Origin: Cypionkella sp.
Lineage (GTDB): Bacteria > Pseudomonadota > Alphaproteobacteria > Rhodobacterales > Rhodobacteraceae
DNA: 33,377 nt
Assembly (NCBI RefSeq): GCF_030652235.1
Contig: NZ_JAUSBA010000065.1
Coordinates: 1-33,377 of the forward strand
Reading direction: 5' to 3'
Shown: in pieces, positions 25,887 through 33,237 of the stretch
Layout of the letters: every line of letters begins with the position of its first letter
Position numbering within the stretch: the first letter of the stretch is position 1
Translations under genes and position numbers: made by a program
The notes under the pieces: model-generated
Told to the model about the DNA's origin: nothing
The model's database searches: none
Seen by the model: the letters and a program-made list of their open reading frames with translations, nothing else

Positions 25887-26735
25887 ATGTCATCTAAACC
25901 TGCACCGCGCGCTTCCCGTGGGCCGCTTTACCTAACCCTGCCGGCACTTGCCGTTCTGGTTCTTGTAATGGCGGTGCCGCTTGGCGTGATTGTCTTACGC
26001 AGTTTCATGGAACCCGAGCCGGGTTTTGCAAACTATGTATGGTTCTTTCAGACCAAAGTGAACATCACGGTATTGCTGCGCACATTTTCCATTGCCTCCT
26101 GGGTGACCGTTTGCTGCGTGCTGGCGGCCTATCCATATGCCTTTGCGATGTCCGTTGCTGGACCGCGCCTTCGGCTGGCGCTTATCATGTGCGTGTTGGT
26201 GCCATTCTGGGTTTCAGGTGTGGTGAGAACGTTGGCGTGGGTGATCTTGTTGCAGGATTCCGGGGTTATCAATCGGGTTCTCTTGTCTATGGGGTTCGAG
26301 AAGGTGCGACTGATCCGAACTCAACTGGGCGTCACCATAGGTATGACACAAGTCCTGCTGCCTTTCATGATCATGCCGCTCTATGCCGTCATGCGCGGCA
26401 TTGACCTGCGGTTGTTGCAGGCGGCCCAGAGCCTTGGGGCGCATCCAATCAAGACCTTTTTCCAGATTTACCTGCCGCTTTCTCTGCCTGGGGTATTTGC
26501 CGGTGCGACAATCGTCTTCATCCTGGCGCTTGGGTTTTACATCACGCCGTTGCTGCTGGGTGGCCCGCAATCAACCATGCTGTCAACGCTGATCCAGCAA
26601 CAGGTCTTGTCCTTGCTGAATTGGGGACGGGGCGGGGCAATGGGTGTGGTGCTGCTGATCGTGACCTTTGGTGTTCTTGGCGCAGCCAGTCCGTTCATGC
26701 GGCGGAAATATCAGTTGAGCGGGGGCAGCCGATGA
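25887..26735 (+). CDS. ABC transporter permease (PotB-like)
   Basis: 282 aa, six hydrophobic helices. The cytoplasmic EAA-like loop is AAQSLGAHPIKTFFQIYLPLSLPGVF, the contact with the ATPase. The N-terminus is short and basic (MSSKPAPRASRGPLYLTLP). It overlaps the next permease by four bases (ATGA). The two permeases form the membrane channel of the type I importer. Confidence 0.92.
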   Translation: MSSKPAPRASRGPLYLTLPALAVLVLVMAVPLGVIVLRSFMEPEPGFANYVWFFQTKVNITVLLRTFSIASWVTVCCVLAAYPYAFAMSVAGPRLRLALIMCVLVPFWVSGVVRTLAWVILLQDSGVINRVLLSMGFEKVRLIRTQLGVTIGMTQVLLPFMIMPLYAVMRGIDLRLLQAAQSLGAHPIKTFFQIYLPLSLPGVFAGATIVFILALGFYITPLLLGGPQSTMLSTLIQQQVLSLLNWGRGGAMGVVLLIVTFGVLGAASPFMRRKYQLSGGSR

Positions 26736-27520
26736 ACTTAAATCTGCCCCGCCTGTTGTTGAGCTTGACCTGTTTGTTGATTGCAATTTGGCTAGTGGCA
26801 CCCACGTTTGTCATCATCCCGATGTCTTTTGCAGGCAAGAAATCGTTGGTCTTCCCGCCGCAAGGGTTTTCGCTGCAGTGGTATGAGAACTTTTTCACCA
26901 ATCCGCAGTGGATCGGCAGCCTGATAGTGTCGGCAAAGTTAGCAGTGATGGTTTCCGTAGTTGCAACCGTGATCGGCACCATGGCAGCCATCGGGATAGA
27001 ACGCATGAAGGGTCGCGGGGCTGGCATTATCCGCGCCGTGCTGATCACGCCGATGATCGTTCCAGGCGTGGTGCTGGCCGTGGGCATTTACGCGGTCTAT
27101 CTGGATACACGGCTTGTCGGCACTTGGACTGGCTATGTGCTGGCGCACACGCTTCTGGCGATCCCGTTTGTGGTGATTGCTGTCGGCGCAAATCTGGCCG
27201 TCTTCGATGAGCGTCTGGAAACGGCGGCAGCTAGCCTTGGGGCCTCGCGGCTAACCACGTTCTTCACCATCACTTTGCCGCTGATCCTGCCGGGGATTCT
27301 GTCGGGCGCGCTTTTTGCGTTCGTCACATCTTTTGATGAGGTGATCGTGTCGCTCTTCATCACCAGCCCGCAGTTGAAAACCCTGCCGGTTCAGATCTTT
27401 TCATCCATGACCCGCGACGCCGATCCGACGGTTGCGGCGGTGGGGTCGCTTATCTTCCTTGCTACGTCACTGATCATCGGGCTGGGACTAATCTTCGGAA
27501 TGCGGGGGCGCAGGGTATGA
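26732..27520 (+). CDS. ABC transporter permease (PotC-like)
   Basis: 262 aa with six helices and the EAA-like loop AAASLGASRLTTFFTITLPLILPGIL. The N-terminal region PMSFAGKKSLVFPPQGFSLQWYENFF is typical of PotC/PotI-type permeases. The start ATG at 26732 overlaps the stop of the preceding gene (ATGA); the frame stays open upstream but inside that gene. It overlaps the ATPase start by four bases. Confidence 0.92.
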   Translation: MNLNLPRLLLSLTCLLIAIWLVAPTFVIIPMSFAGKKSLVFPPQGFSLQWYENFFTNPQWIGSLIVSAKLAVMVSVVATVIGTMAAIGIERMKGRGAGIIRAVLITPMIVPGVVLAVGIYAVYLDTRLVGTWTGYVLAHTLLAIPFVVIAVGANLAVFDERLETAAASLGASRLTTFFTITLPLILPGILSGALFAFVTSFDEVIVSLFITSPQLKTLPVQIFSSMTRDADPTVAAVGSLIFLATSLIIGLGLIFGMRGRRV

Positions 27521-28635
27521 CGCTTAACACAAGCACAAAAGGCGCCGCCGTCGACATTCGCGGGGTCAGCAAATTCTACGGCAGTTTTACTGCTTTGGAT
27601 GATATCAGCCTGCGGGTCGAGCCGGGTGAGTTCATGTCGTTCCTAGGCCCCTCAGGATCGGGCAAGACCACGACGTTGAACCTGATTGCCGGATTCACTG
27701 ACCTCAGCGCCGGTGAAATCCGCTTGGGAGAACAGTCAATTGGCCATGTCCCGGCGCATAAGCGTAACATCGGCGTGGTGTTTCAGCATTATGCGCTGTT
27801 CCCGCACATGAGCGTGGCGCAGAACGTGGCCTATCCGCTGAAGCAACGCGGCATCGCCAAGGCCGACCGCACCAGGGCCGTTGATCAGGCCTTGCAAAAG
27901 GTGCAACTGGATAAATTCGCGCATCGCTACCCCAGCGAGCTTTCGGGCGGCCAGCAGCAGCGTGTGGCCTTAGCACGCGCGATGGTGTTCACCCCGTCGC
28001 TGTTGCTGATGGATGAGCCGCTGGGTGCGCTGGACAAGAAACTGCGCGAGGTGCTGCAACTGGAAATTCGCCGCATCCACCGAGAGCTCGGTTCGACCTT
28101 TGTCTATGTGACCCATGATCAGGAAGAGGCACTGGTGCTGTCGGATCGGATCGCAGTGTTCAACAAGGGCCGTATTGAGCAGGTCGGCAGCGGGCATCAG
28201 CTTTACACCCGACCCGAGACATTGTTCGTGGGCCAGTTCATAGGCGAAAGCTCGGTGCTGCGGGGCGCGCATAGTGCAGGGGGGGCCGAAACCGCACTTA
28301 CGATTGCGGGGGCGACTTTGGTGGCACCCGGACAGGCCAGGGCCGATGCTCCTCATGTCATTCTGCTGCGCCCTGAGAGCGTTATGGTTCAGGCCTCCGG
28401 CACAGGTCCGAAGGACGGAATGACCAACATTCTCGGCGGCACAGTGCGCGAAATGCTCTATCTGGGGGCCGCGATGAAATACGAAGTGACGCTGGCGGAT
28501 GGCAACCACGTCATCGCCCGCACCCCCACCCAAGACGAGCCTTTTGCCATCGGCAGTGCCGTGGAACTGGCCTGGAACCCTAAGGATGGAACGCTTTTGG
28601 CCGATGACGGCTCGACTGCGGGACATGAAGGATAA
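27517..28635 (+). CDS. ABC transporter ATP-binding protein (PotA-like)
   Basis: 372 aa. Walker A GPSGSGKTT, Q-loop VVFQHYALFPHM, signature LSGGQQQRVALARAM, Walker B LLLMDEPLGALDKK and the H-loop in YVTHDQEEAL are complete. The C-terminal part (about 250-372, LRPESVMV, YLGAAMKYEVTLADG) is a TOBE domain. ATG at 27517 overlaps the upstream permease stop (ATGA). Four-base overlaps through three genes give fixed stoichiometry. Confidence 0.93.
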   Translation: MTLNTSTKGAAVDIRGVSKFYGSFTALDDISLRVEPGEFMSFLGPSGSGKTTTLNLIAGFTDLSAGEIRLGEQSIGHVPAHKRNIGVVFQHYALFPHMSVAQNVAYPLKQRGIAKADRTRAVDQALQKVQLDKFAHRYPSELSGGQQQRVALARAMVFTPSLLLMDEPLGALDKKLREVLQLEIRRIHRELGSTFVYVTHDQEEALVLSDRIAVFNKGRIEQVGSGHQLYTRPETLFVGQFIGESSVLRGAHSAGGAETALTIAGATLVAPGQARADAPHVILLRPESVMVQASGTGPKDGMTNILGGTVREMLYLGAAMKYEVTLADGNHVIARTPTQDEPFAIGSAVELAWNPKDGTLLADDGSTAGHEG

Positions 28636-28639
28636 AGTG

Positions 28640-30028
28640 ATGGACGTGAAGAAAAACGGCGATGTATCTTTCTGGTATGCCGATATTGGCGGTCTCCCCG
28701 AGTATAGAGCGGCATTGCCCGGCGATATCGACGTCGATGTTTGCATCATTGGGGCGGGGTTTACCGGGCTGTGGACGGCCTACTATCTGAAAAAATCGAA
28801 CCCCGACCTGTCGATTGCGATCATTGAGAAAGAGTTCGCGGGCTACGGCGCATCCGGCCGCAATGGCGGCTGGTGTTCGGGTGGATTTTCGTGGAGCCGG
28901 TCAAAGTATCTCTCGACCGGAACCCGCGAAGGCGTGATCGACTTTGAGCGCCAGCTGCGCGGCACAGTGGAAGAGATTATCCGCGTCTGCGAAGCCGAAG
29001 GCATCGATGCAAACATTCGGCGCACCGATTGCCTGACCTTTGCCTGCACCCCCGCTCAGATGCAGCGGCTGCGCGTCGATCAGGCAGATGACATGGCATG
29101 GGAAGTGCCAGCCGAGCGCAGCCATCTGATCGGTGCTGCCGAAGCCGCTGAACGCATCCGCATCAAGGATGTGCAGGGCGCTTTGGTGACGGGAGGCGTG
29201 GCACGGGTGCAACCGGCCAAACTGGTGCGTGGTTTGGCCGAAGTGGTAACCCGTAAGGGCGCCACAATCTATGAGCAGACCACCGTCACCGGGATCAGCA
29301 AGGGCCGGGTCGCTACCAACCGCGGAACGGTTACTGCGCACCGCATCGTGCGCGCCACGGAAGGCTTTACCCATGGTATCTCGGGGAACGAGCGTGAGTG
29401 GATACCGCTAAACAGCGCCATCGTGGTGACCGAACCGGTCCCAGATGCGATGTGGGACGAACTGGGCTGGAGTGGCTATGAGGTGTTTGGCGATGCGTCG
29501 CACGCGTATTGCTACGCGCAGCGCACGCAAGATAACCGTATCGCCATGGGTGGGCGCGGGGTGCCGTATCGCTTCGGCTCCAAAACCGATGTGAACGGCG
29601 AGACCCAGGCTGAAACCGTCGAAAAGTTGAAGGGCATTCTGTATCGGATGCTGCCCCAGACTCGCAGTCTAAAGCTGGACCACGCCTGGTGTGGTGTTCT
29701 GGGTGTGCCGCGCGACTGGTGCACGACCGCGGGTCTTGATCCGCAGACTGGCATTGCCTGGGCGGGTGGCTATGTCGGCCTCGGGGTGTCCACGTCGAAC
29801 TTCTCGGGTCAAACTCTAGCGGATCTGGTGCTGCAAAAACAGACCGAGCGGACGACCCTGCCTTGGGTCAACCGCAAGCCGCGCAAATGGGAGGTCGAGC
29901 CGTTTCGCTGGCTGGGCGTTCACGGCATGTATTGGCTGTATAACTTGGCAGACCGGCGCGAAGCGGCAAGTGGCGGGCAGCGCACATCGCGGCTTGCCAC
30001 GCTGGCAAATCGCATAACTGGCCGTTGA
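28640..30028 (+). CDS. FAD-dependent amine oxidoreductase (PuuB/DAO-like)
   Basis: 462 aa. The FAD-binding Rossmann motif is VCIIGAGFTGLWTAYYL, followed by IIEKEFAGYGASGRNGGWCSGGF, typical of the DAO group that includes gamma-glutamylputrescine oxidase PuuB. The C-terminal half has MGGRGVPYRFGS and WAGGYVGLGVSTSNFSGQTLADL, the second FAD contact. Start ATG at 28640 has GAAGGA eight bases upstream; another ATG at 28625 inside the ATPase gene is possible. It likely oxidises the amine brought in by the ABC importer. No glutamate-putrescine ligase (PuuA) gene is present in the window. Confidence 0.9.
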   Translation: MDVKKNGDVSFWYADIGGLPEYRAALPGDIDVDVCIIGAGFTGLWTAYYLKKSNPDLSIAIIEKEFAGYGASGRNGGWCSGGFSWSRSKYLSTGTREGVIDFERQLRGTVEEIIRVCEAEGIDANIRRTDCLTFACTPAQMQRLRVDQADDMAWEVPAERSHLIGAAEAAERIRIKDVQGALVTGGVARVQPAKLVRGLAEVVTRKGATIYEQTTVTGISKGRVATNRGTVTAHRIVRATEGFTHGISGNEREWIPLNSAIVVTEPVPDAMWDELGWSGYEVFGDASHAYCYAQRTQDNRIAMGGRGVPYRFGSKTDVNGETQAETVEKLKGILYRMLPQTRSLKLDHAWCGVLGVPRDWCTTAGLDPQTGIAWAGGYVGLGVSTSNFSGQTLADLVLQKQTERTTLPWVNRKPRKWEVEPFRWLGVHGMYWLYNLADRREAASGGQRTSRLATLANRITGR

Positions 30029-30074
30029 AAGCGGCGCAACAGCCTGAACCGCGTCCGCAAAAATTGGAGAACAC

Positions 30075-30440
30075 ATGATCGACCTATCCGTTTTTACCGG
30101 TCTCGCCGGGATCGACATTGGCACGCTTGCAGACAAGCCCACCGCGCTCACGCCGGGCCAGAAAGAGGCGGCAACTTCGATCTGGCAATCGCCTGATGGC
30201 GCACTGGATATCGGGGTCTGGGAGTGCTCGCCCGGCAGCTTTACCGCAGACCGATCAGCGGCGGCCGAGTTCTGCTACTTCTTGCAAGGCAAGATCGTGA
30301 TGACCCACTTGGACGGCACCCGGCGCGAGTTGGGGCCGGGCGATGCCATCATGTTGCCGCGTGGCTGGAAAGGCACGTGGGAGATTCTCGAGCATACCCG
30401 CAAAATCTACGTGTTCTTGGCAGATCGACTTCATGGATAG
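30075..30440 (+). CDS. Cupin-domain protein (DUF861/Cupin_3 type)
   Basis: 121 aa. A single cupin barrel with SIWQSPDGALDIGVWECSPGSF, then AEFCYFLQGKIVMTHLDG, LGPGDAIMLPRGWKGTWEI, matching the DUF861 (Cupin_3) pattern, which lacks the usual His cluster of metal cupins. GGAGA precedes the ATG at 30075. It is the last gene of the operon, 46 bases after the oxidase. Such small cupins often follow PuuB-like oxidases; the function is unknown. Confidence 0.85.
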   Translation: MIDLSVFTGLAGIDIGTLADKPTALTPGQKEAATSIWQSPDGALDIGVWECSPGSFTADRSAAAEFCYFLQGKIVMTHLDGTRRELGPGDAIMLPRGWKGTWEILEHTRKIYVFLADRLHG

Positions 30441-30606
30441 TTAACTGTTGTTGCCCTGCGAACAAGGCGCCGCTTATCCACGGACTTTTCCGCTACATAC
30501 TATTCGTCGACAGTTGCAGACTTAGGGGAGCTTTGGCACCTAGTCAGCCGCAGCAACGAATACACCCTCTAGGCAGATCGATGATTTTTCAGGACTTCTG
30601 CGGCTT
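30441..30606. other. Intergenic before IS3 element 1
   Basis: Nothing convincing. On the minus strand a short open reading may continue across the IS3 element into 31883 onwards, but no family is recognised. Confidence 0.4.
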
Positions 30607-30648
30607 ACCTGAGCTACTCCCCAACTCTTGGACAGTTTTCGGGCTGAG

Positions 30649-31503
30649 TTAAGCTACTGCCTGCACCTGCTGATCGGTTTGGGTTGCGTTGAAGTAGACC
30701 ACGGCGGGCGGTTGACCGCCATGGGCGGCATGGGGCCGCAGATGGTTGTAGAAAGTGATCCAGCGTCCGACGCCAGCCTTGGCCTGTGATCCGGTTTCCC
30801 AGGCGTGCAGATAGACGCATTCATACTTCAGCGACCGCCAGAGACGTTCAATGAAGATGTTGTCGAGGTAGCGGGCTTTGCCGTCCATGGAGATCTTGGT
30901 CTTTGCACGTTTCAGCCGGTCGGTCCAATCGAAGGACGTGAACTGCGACCCCTGATCGGTATTCATGATTTCGGGCGGGCCGAACTTGTGGATGGCCTCG
31001 TTCAGTGCCTCAACGCAGAACTCGGCCTCCAGCGTGTTCGATATCCGCCAGGCCAGCACCTTGCGGGTTAACCAGTCCATGATGGCCACCAGATAGAGAA
31101 AGCCTTTACGCATGGGCAGGTAAGTGATGTCGGCGCACCAGACTTGGTTCGGCCGATCAATCCGGAGCCCGCCCAGCAGGTAGGGATAGGTCTTGTGGCC
31201 CTTCGCGGGCTTGCTGGTGTTGGGTTTTTGGTAGATCGGCATCAAACGCATAAGTCGCATCAGCCGCCGGATGCGCTTTTCGTTCACGTCATGGCCTTCG
31301 TTCTGCAGGTGCCATGTCATCTGCCGGACACCGTAAAACGGCGTGTCCAGGAACTGCTTGTCGACCAGCAACATGAGGTCAAGGTTCATCGTCGTCTCAC
31401 CCTGCGGCGCGTAATAGAACGACGATCGCGAGATCGAGAGCAACTGGCACTGCGCCCCGACCGACAGCTTGGGATGGGTTCTTTCGATCATGCCCCACCT
31501 CAC
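30649..31503 (-). CDS. IS3-family transposase orfB (DDE integrase)
   Basis: 284 aa. The integrase core carries Asp in VWCADITYLPM, Asp in IMNTDQGSQFTS and Glu in DNIFIERLWRSLKYE, the DDE triad with IS3 spacing. The N-terminal part is HTH_21-like (RTHPKLSVGAQCQLLSISRSSFYY). It starts with GTG at 31503 overlapping the orfA stop (GTGA). Catalysis usually needs an OrfAB fusion by frameshifting; here a four-base overlap may instead give coupling. Confidence 0.92.
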   Translation of the reverse strand: MRWGMIERTHPKLSVGAQCQLLSISRSSFYYAPQGETTMNLDLMLLVDKQFLDTPFYGVRQMTWHLQNEGHDVNEKRIRRLMRLMRLMPIYQKPNTSKPAKGHKTYPYLLGGLRIDRPNQVWCADITYLPMRKGFLYLVAIMDWLTRKVLAWRISNTLEAEFCVEALNEAIHKFGPPEIMNTDQGSQFTSFDWTDRLKRAKTKISMDGKARYLDNIFIERLWRSLKYECVYLHAWETGSQAKAGVGRWITFYNHLRPHAAHGGQPPAVVYFNATQTDQQVQAVA

Positions 31504-31799
31504 TTCCCGATCCAGGGCTTGAGCTTTCGTGACAAAAAATCGTTGGCGACGGCCAGTTCTCCGATCTTTGCATGCAGATCACGGACCGTATCCTCGGCAA
31601 TCTCGGCTGTGGCCGCAGCCTGACCGCCACGCTCGAAAATGCCCGCAGCACCTTCCAGCAGTGCCTTCTTCCACTGATGGATCATCGTTGGATGGACCTC
31701 ATAAGCGGTCGCCAATTCCGACACGGTGCGCTCGCCCTTCAGCGCCTCCAACGCAACACGCGCCTTGAACGCCGCGTCATGGTTCCTGCGTTTCGACAT
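31500..31799 (-). CDS. IS3-family transposase orfA
   Basis: 99 aa. The HTH_Tnp_1-type domain KARVALEALKGERTVSELATAYEVHPTMIHQWKKALLEG is followed by a leucine-zipper-like helix (EDTVRDLHAKIGELAVANDFLSRKL). Starts with ATG at 31799. It binds the IS ends and precedes orfB. Confidence 0.92.
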   Translation of the reverse strand: MSKRRNHDAAFKARVALEALKGERTVSELATAYEVHPTMIHQWKKALLEGAAGIFERGGQAAATAEIAEDTVRDLHAKIGELAVANDFLSRKLKPWIGK

Positions 31800-31882
31800 G
31801 CTCTGATCTCCTCGTCTTGGGGATCAGCAGACCTCAGATCGTAGCTTCCGTCACTGTCCGATTTTCGGGGGGTAGCTCAACC

Positions 31883-32165
31883 AGACGCATGATCAGTAGG
31901 TGACGCAGCAGTCGTAAACATCGTAACTCCCGCACCGCAGGGATGCACCGGCGCGGTGCATGTGCAGCCATTCCTAGGGGCATTGGGATCGGGAGAGTGG
32001 CTTTGAAATTTCTGAAATGGTTGCGGGCAATGAGCTCGTTGTCTAGGCCTTAGGCTACTCTAACTAGTTCGCCTTGAACAATGCATTCAGGCTAATGTGA
32101 TGGCCTGATACTGGCGATCCGGGTGGTAAACTGCGTTCAAAATGGCGACGACAATGCAGATAAGC
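31883..32165. other. Intergenic between IS3 elements
   Basis: About 280 bp with a 7-bp hairpin (ATGCACC at 31943-31949, GGTGCAT at 31955-31961). On the minus strand a reading containing AVRELRCLRLLRHLLIMRLV is open up to the IS3 element 1 border and may be the remnant of a small gene that the element interrupted; no family is recognised. Confidence 0.4.
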
Positions 32166-32188
32166 TGAACCGCCCCGGGTTTACCGGA

Positions 32189-32213
32189 GGGCAAAACTCT
32201 CGGAGAATTGCCC
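32189..32213 (+). promoter_or_regulatory. Hairpin in the leader of IS3 element 2
   Basis: GGGCAA (32189-32194) and TTGCCC (32208-32213), with CTC/GAG pairing inside, form a symmetric 25-base hairpin directly before the orfA ATG at 32217. It would hide a GGAG at 32202-32205. It may limit translation, or may be another insertion. Confidence 0.4.
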
Positions 32214-32216
32214 GTT

Positions 32217-32597
32217 ATGGAACAGACATCAAAGCAGAAGACCTCGAAGCCGTATTCACCTGAGTTCCGCGAACATGCGGTGCGGTTGGCGATGGAACAC
32301 CGCGATGATTATCAAAGCGAAGCTGCGGCGCTGACAGCGATCGCGGGTAAATTGGGCTGTTCGCCGGACAGCCTTCGCGTTTGGATGCGACAGGTCCAGC
32401 GTGACGGCGGCGAACGGCCGGGACCTACCGGCGCTGAGATCGCGCGGATCAAAGAGCTGGAACGCGAGAACCGGGAACTGCGGCAGGCCAATGAGATCCT
32501 GCGCAAAGCTTCAGCGTATTTTGCCCAGGCCCCTCTCGCGGTTTAAAGACAAACCGCTGCCGGGCAGCGGGAGCTCGACCGCCCATTTCGCAAATGA
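32217..32597 (+). pseudogene. IS3 element 2 orfA, interrupted by hairpin copy B
   Basis: Reads MEQTSKQKTSKPYSPEFREH, a helix-turn-helix (IAGKLGCSPDSLRVWMRQVQ) and a coiled coil ending NEILRKASAYFAQA. The family continues ELDRPFRK-stop; here that tail lies at 32571-32597 after a 39-bp insertion. The insertion brings an in-frame TAA at 32544-32546, so the product ends early as AQAPLAV. The start is ATG 32217; an upstream TTG at 32208 is unlikely. Confidence 0.85.
32531..32569 (+). repeat. Hairpin insertion element, copy B (39 bp)
   Basis: CCCTCTC, stem GCGGTTT, loop AAAGAC, stem AAACCGC, then TGCCGGGCAG-CG. It separates AYFAQA from ELDRPFRK of orfA. It has the same length and ends as copy A, with compensating changes on both sides of the stem. 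Confidence 0.8.
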
Positions 32598-32608
32598 TGG
32601 ATTTCATT

Positions 32609-32645
32609 CGTTGCCCGGCAGCGCATTTTTACATGCGTGAGAGGG
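32609..32645 (-). repeat. Hairpin insertion element, copy C (37 bp, inverted)
   Basis: Read on the minus strand: CCCTCTC, stem ACGCAT, loop GTAAAA, stem ATGCGC, then TGCCGGGCAA-CG. The ends match copies A and B; the stem is one pair shorter with an A-C mismatch at its base. It lies between ATGGATTTCATT and GAGGAAAGC of orfB and shifts the frame. Confidence 0.78.
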
Positions 32646-33117
32646 GAGGAAAGCCGAGAGGCGCACGGGGTCGAGCCGATCTGCAGGGCGCTGCAGTTTG
32701 CCCCTTCCACCTTTTATGACCGGCGGGCGATCATGCGTGATCCTGACCGGGCCTCGGCTCGGGCGAAGTCGGATGCAGCCCTGAGCGTCCAGATCGACGC
32801 GGGCTGGGATGCCAACCGCAAACTCTATGGCGCGCGGAAGATCTGGCATGTTTTGCGACGGCAGGGCGAAGACGCAGCCCGCTGCACAGTGGAACGTTTG
32901 ATGCGCCGTCTGGGCATCAGGGGCGTGGTCCGTGGCAAGAAGGTCATTACGACCAATCCTGACACATCGCTGCCATGCCCGGACGACAAGGTGAACCGCC
33001 TGTTCAAGGCTGATCGACCGAACAAGCTGTTGGTTTCAGATTTTACCTACGTGCCCACATGGTCGGGAACAGTCTATGTGGCGTTCGTGATCGATGTGTT
33101 TGCACGACGGATCGTGG

Positions 33118-33155
33118 CCCTGCGTGATTTGCACGCAAATCCCTTCCGGGTAACA
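33118..33155 (+). repeat. Diverged hairpin insertion, copy D (38 bp)
   Basis: CCCTGCGT, stem GATTTGC, loop AC, stem GCAAATC, then CCTTCCGGGTAACA. It splits RRIV from GWRAS of orfB. CCCT at the start and CCGGG-Y-AA at the end resemble copies A to C, but the rest differs, so it may be a related subfamily. Confidence 0.6.
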
Positions 33156-33237
33156 GCTGGCGCGCCTCGACATCGATGAAGACCCAGTTCGTGCTTGATG
33201 CGCTGGATCAGGCGATCTGGCAAAGAAAGACACCGGA

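Larger units (their letters stand above)
30607..31882. mobile_element. IS3-family element 1, complete, with 3-bp target repeat
   Basis: The terminal inverted repeats begin TGAGCTACTCCCC at 30610 and, as complement, TGAGCTACCCCCC ending at 31879; further in both contain GGACAGT. The element is 1270 bp. ACC occurs directly outside each end (30607-30609 and 31880-31882), a 3-bp target duplication. Two genes, orfA and orfB, lie on the minus strand. All features are intact, so it may be active. Confidence 0.88.
32166..33237 (+). mobile_element. IS3-family element 2, truncated and hit by hairpin insertions
   Basis: The left end TGAACCGCCCCGGG (32166) is characteristic of an IS3 subgroup common in alphaproteobacteria. 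It has orfA and orfB on the plus strand. Three short insertions interrupt the coding region, and the right part is cut at 33237 by the end of another IS3 element. It is dead. Confidence 0.8.
32594..33237 (+). pseudogene. IS3 element 2 orfB, broken and truncated
   Basis: Begins ATGATGGATTTCATT at 32594, overlapping the orfA stop. A 37-bp insertion (32609-32645) shifts the frame; it then continues EESREAHGVEPICRALQFAPSTFYDRRA, then KLYGARKIWHVLRRQG, LLVSDFTYVPTW (first catalytic Asp) and FARRIV. A 38-bp insertion (33118-33155) breaks it again, after which GWRASTSMKTQFVLDALDQAIWQRK follows. The part with the second Asp and the Glu is missing, replaced by another IS3 element from 33238. Confidence 0.85.
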
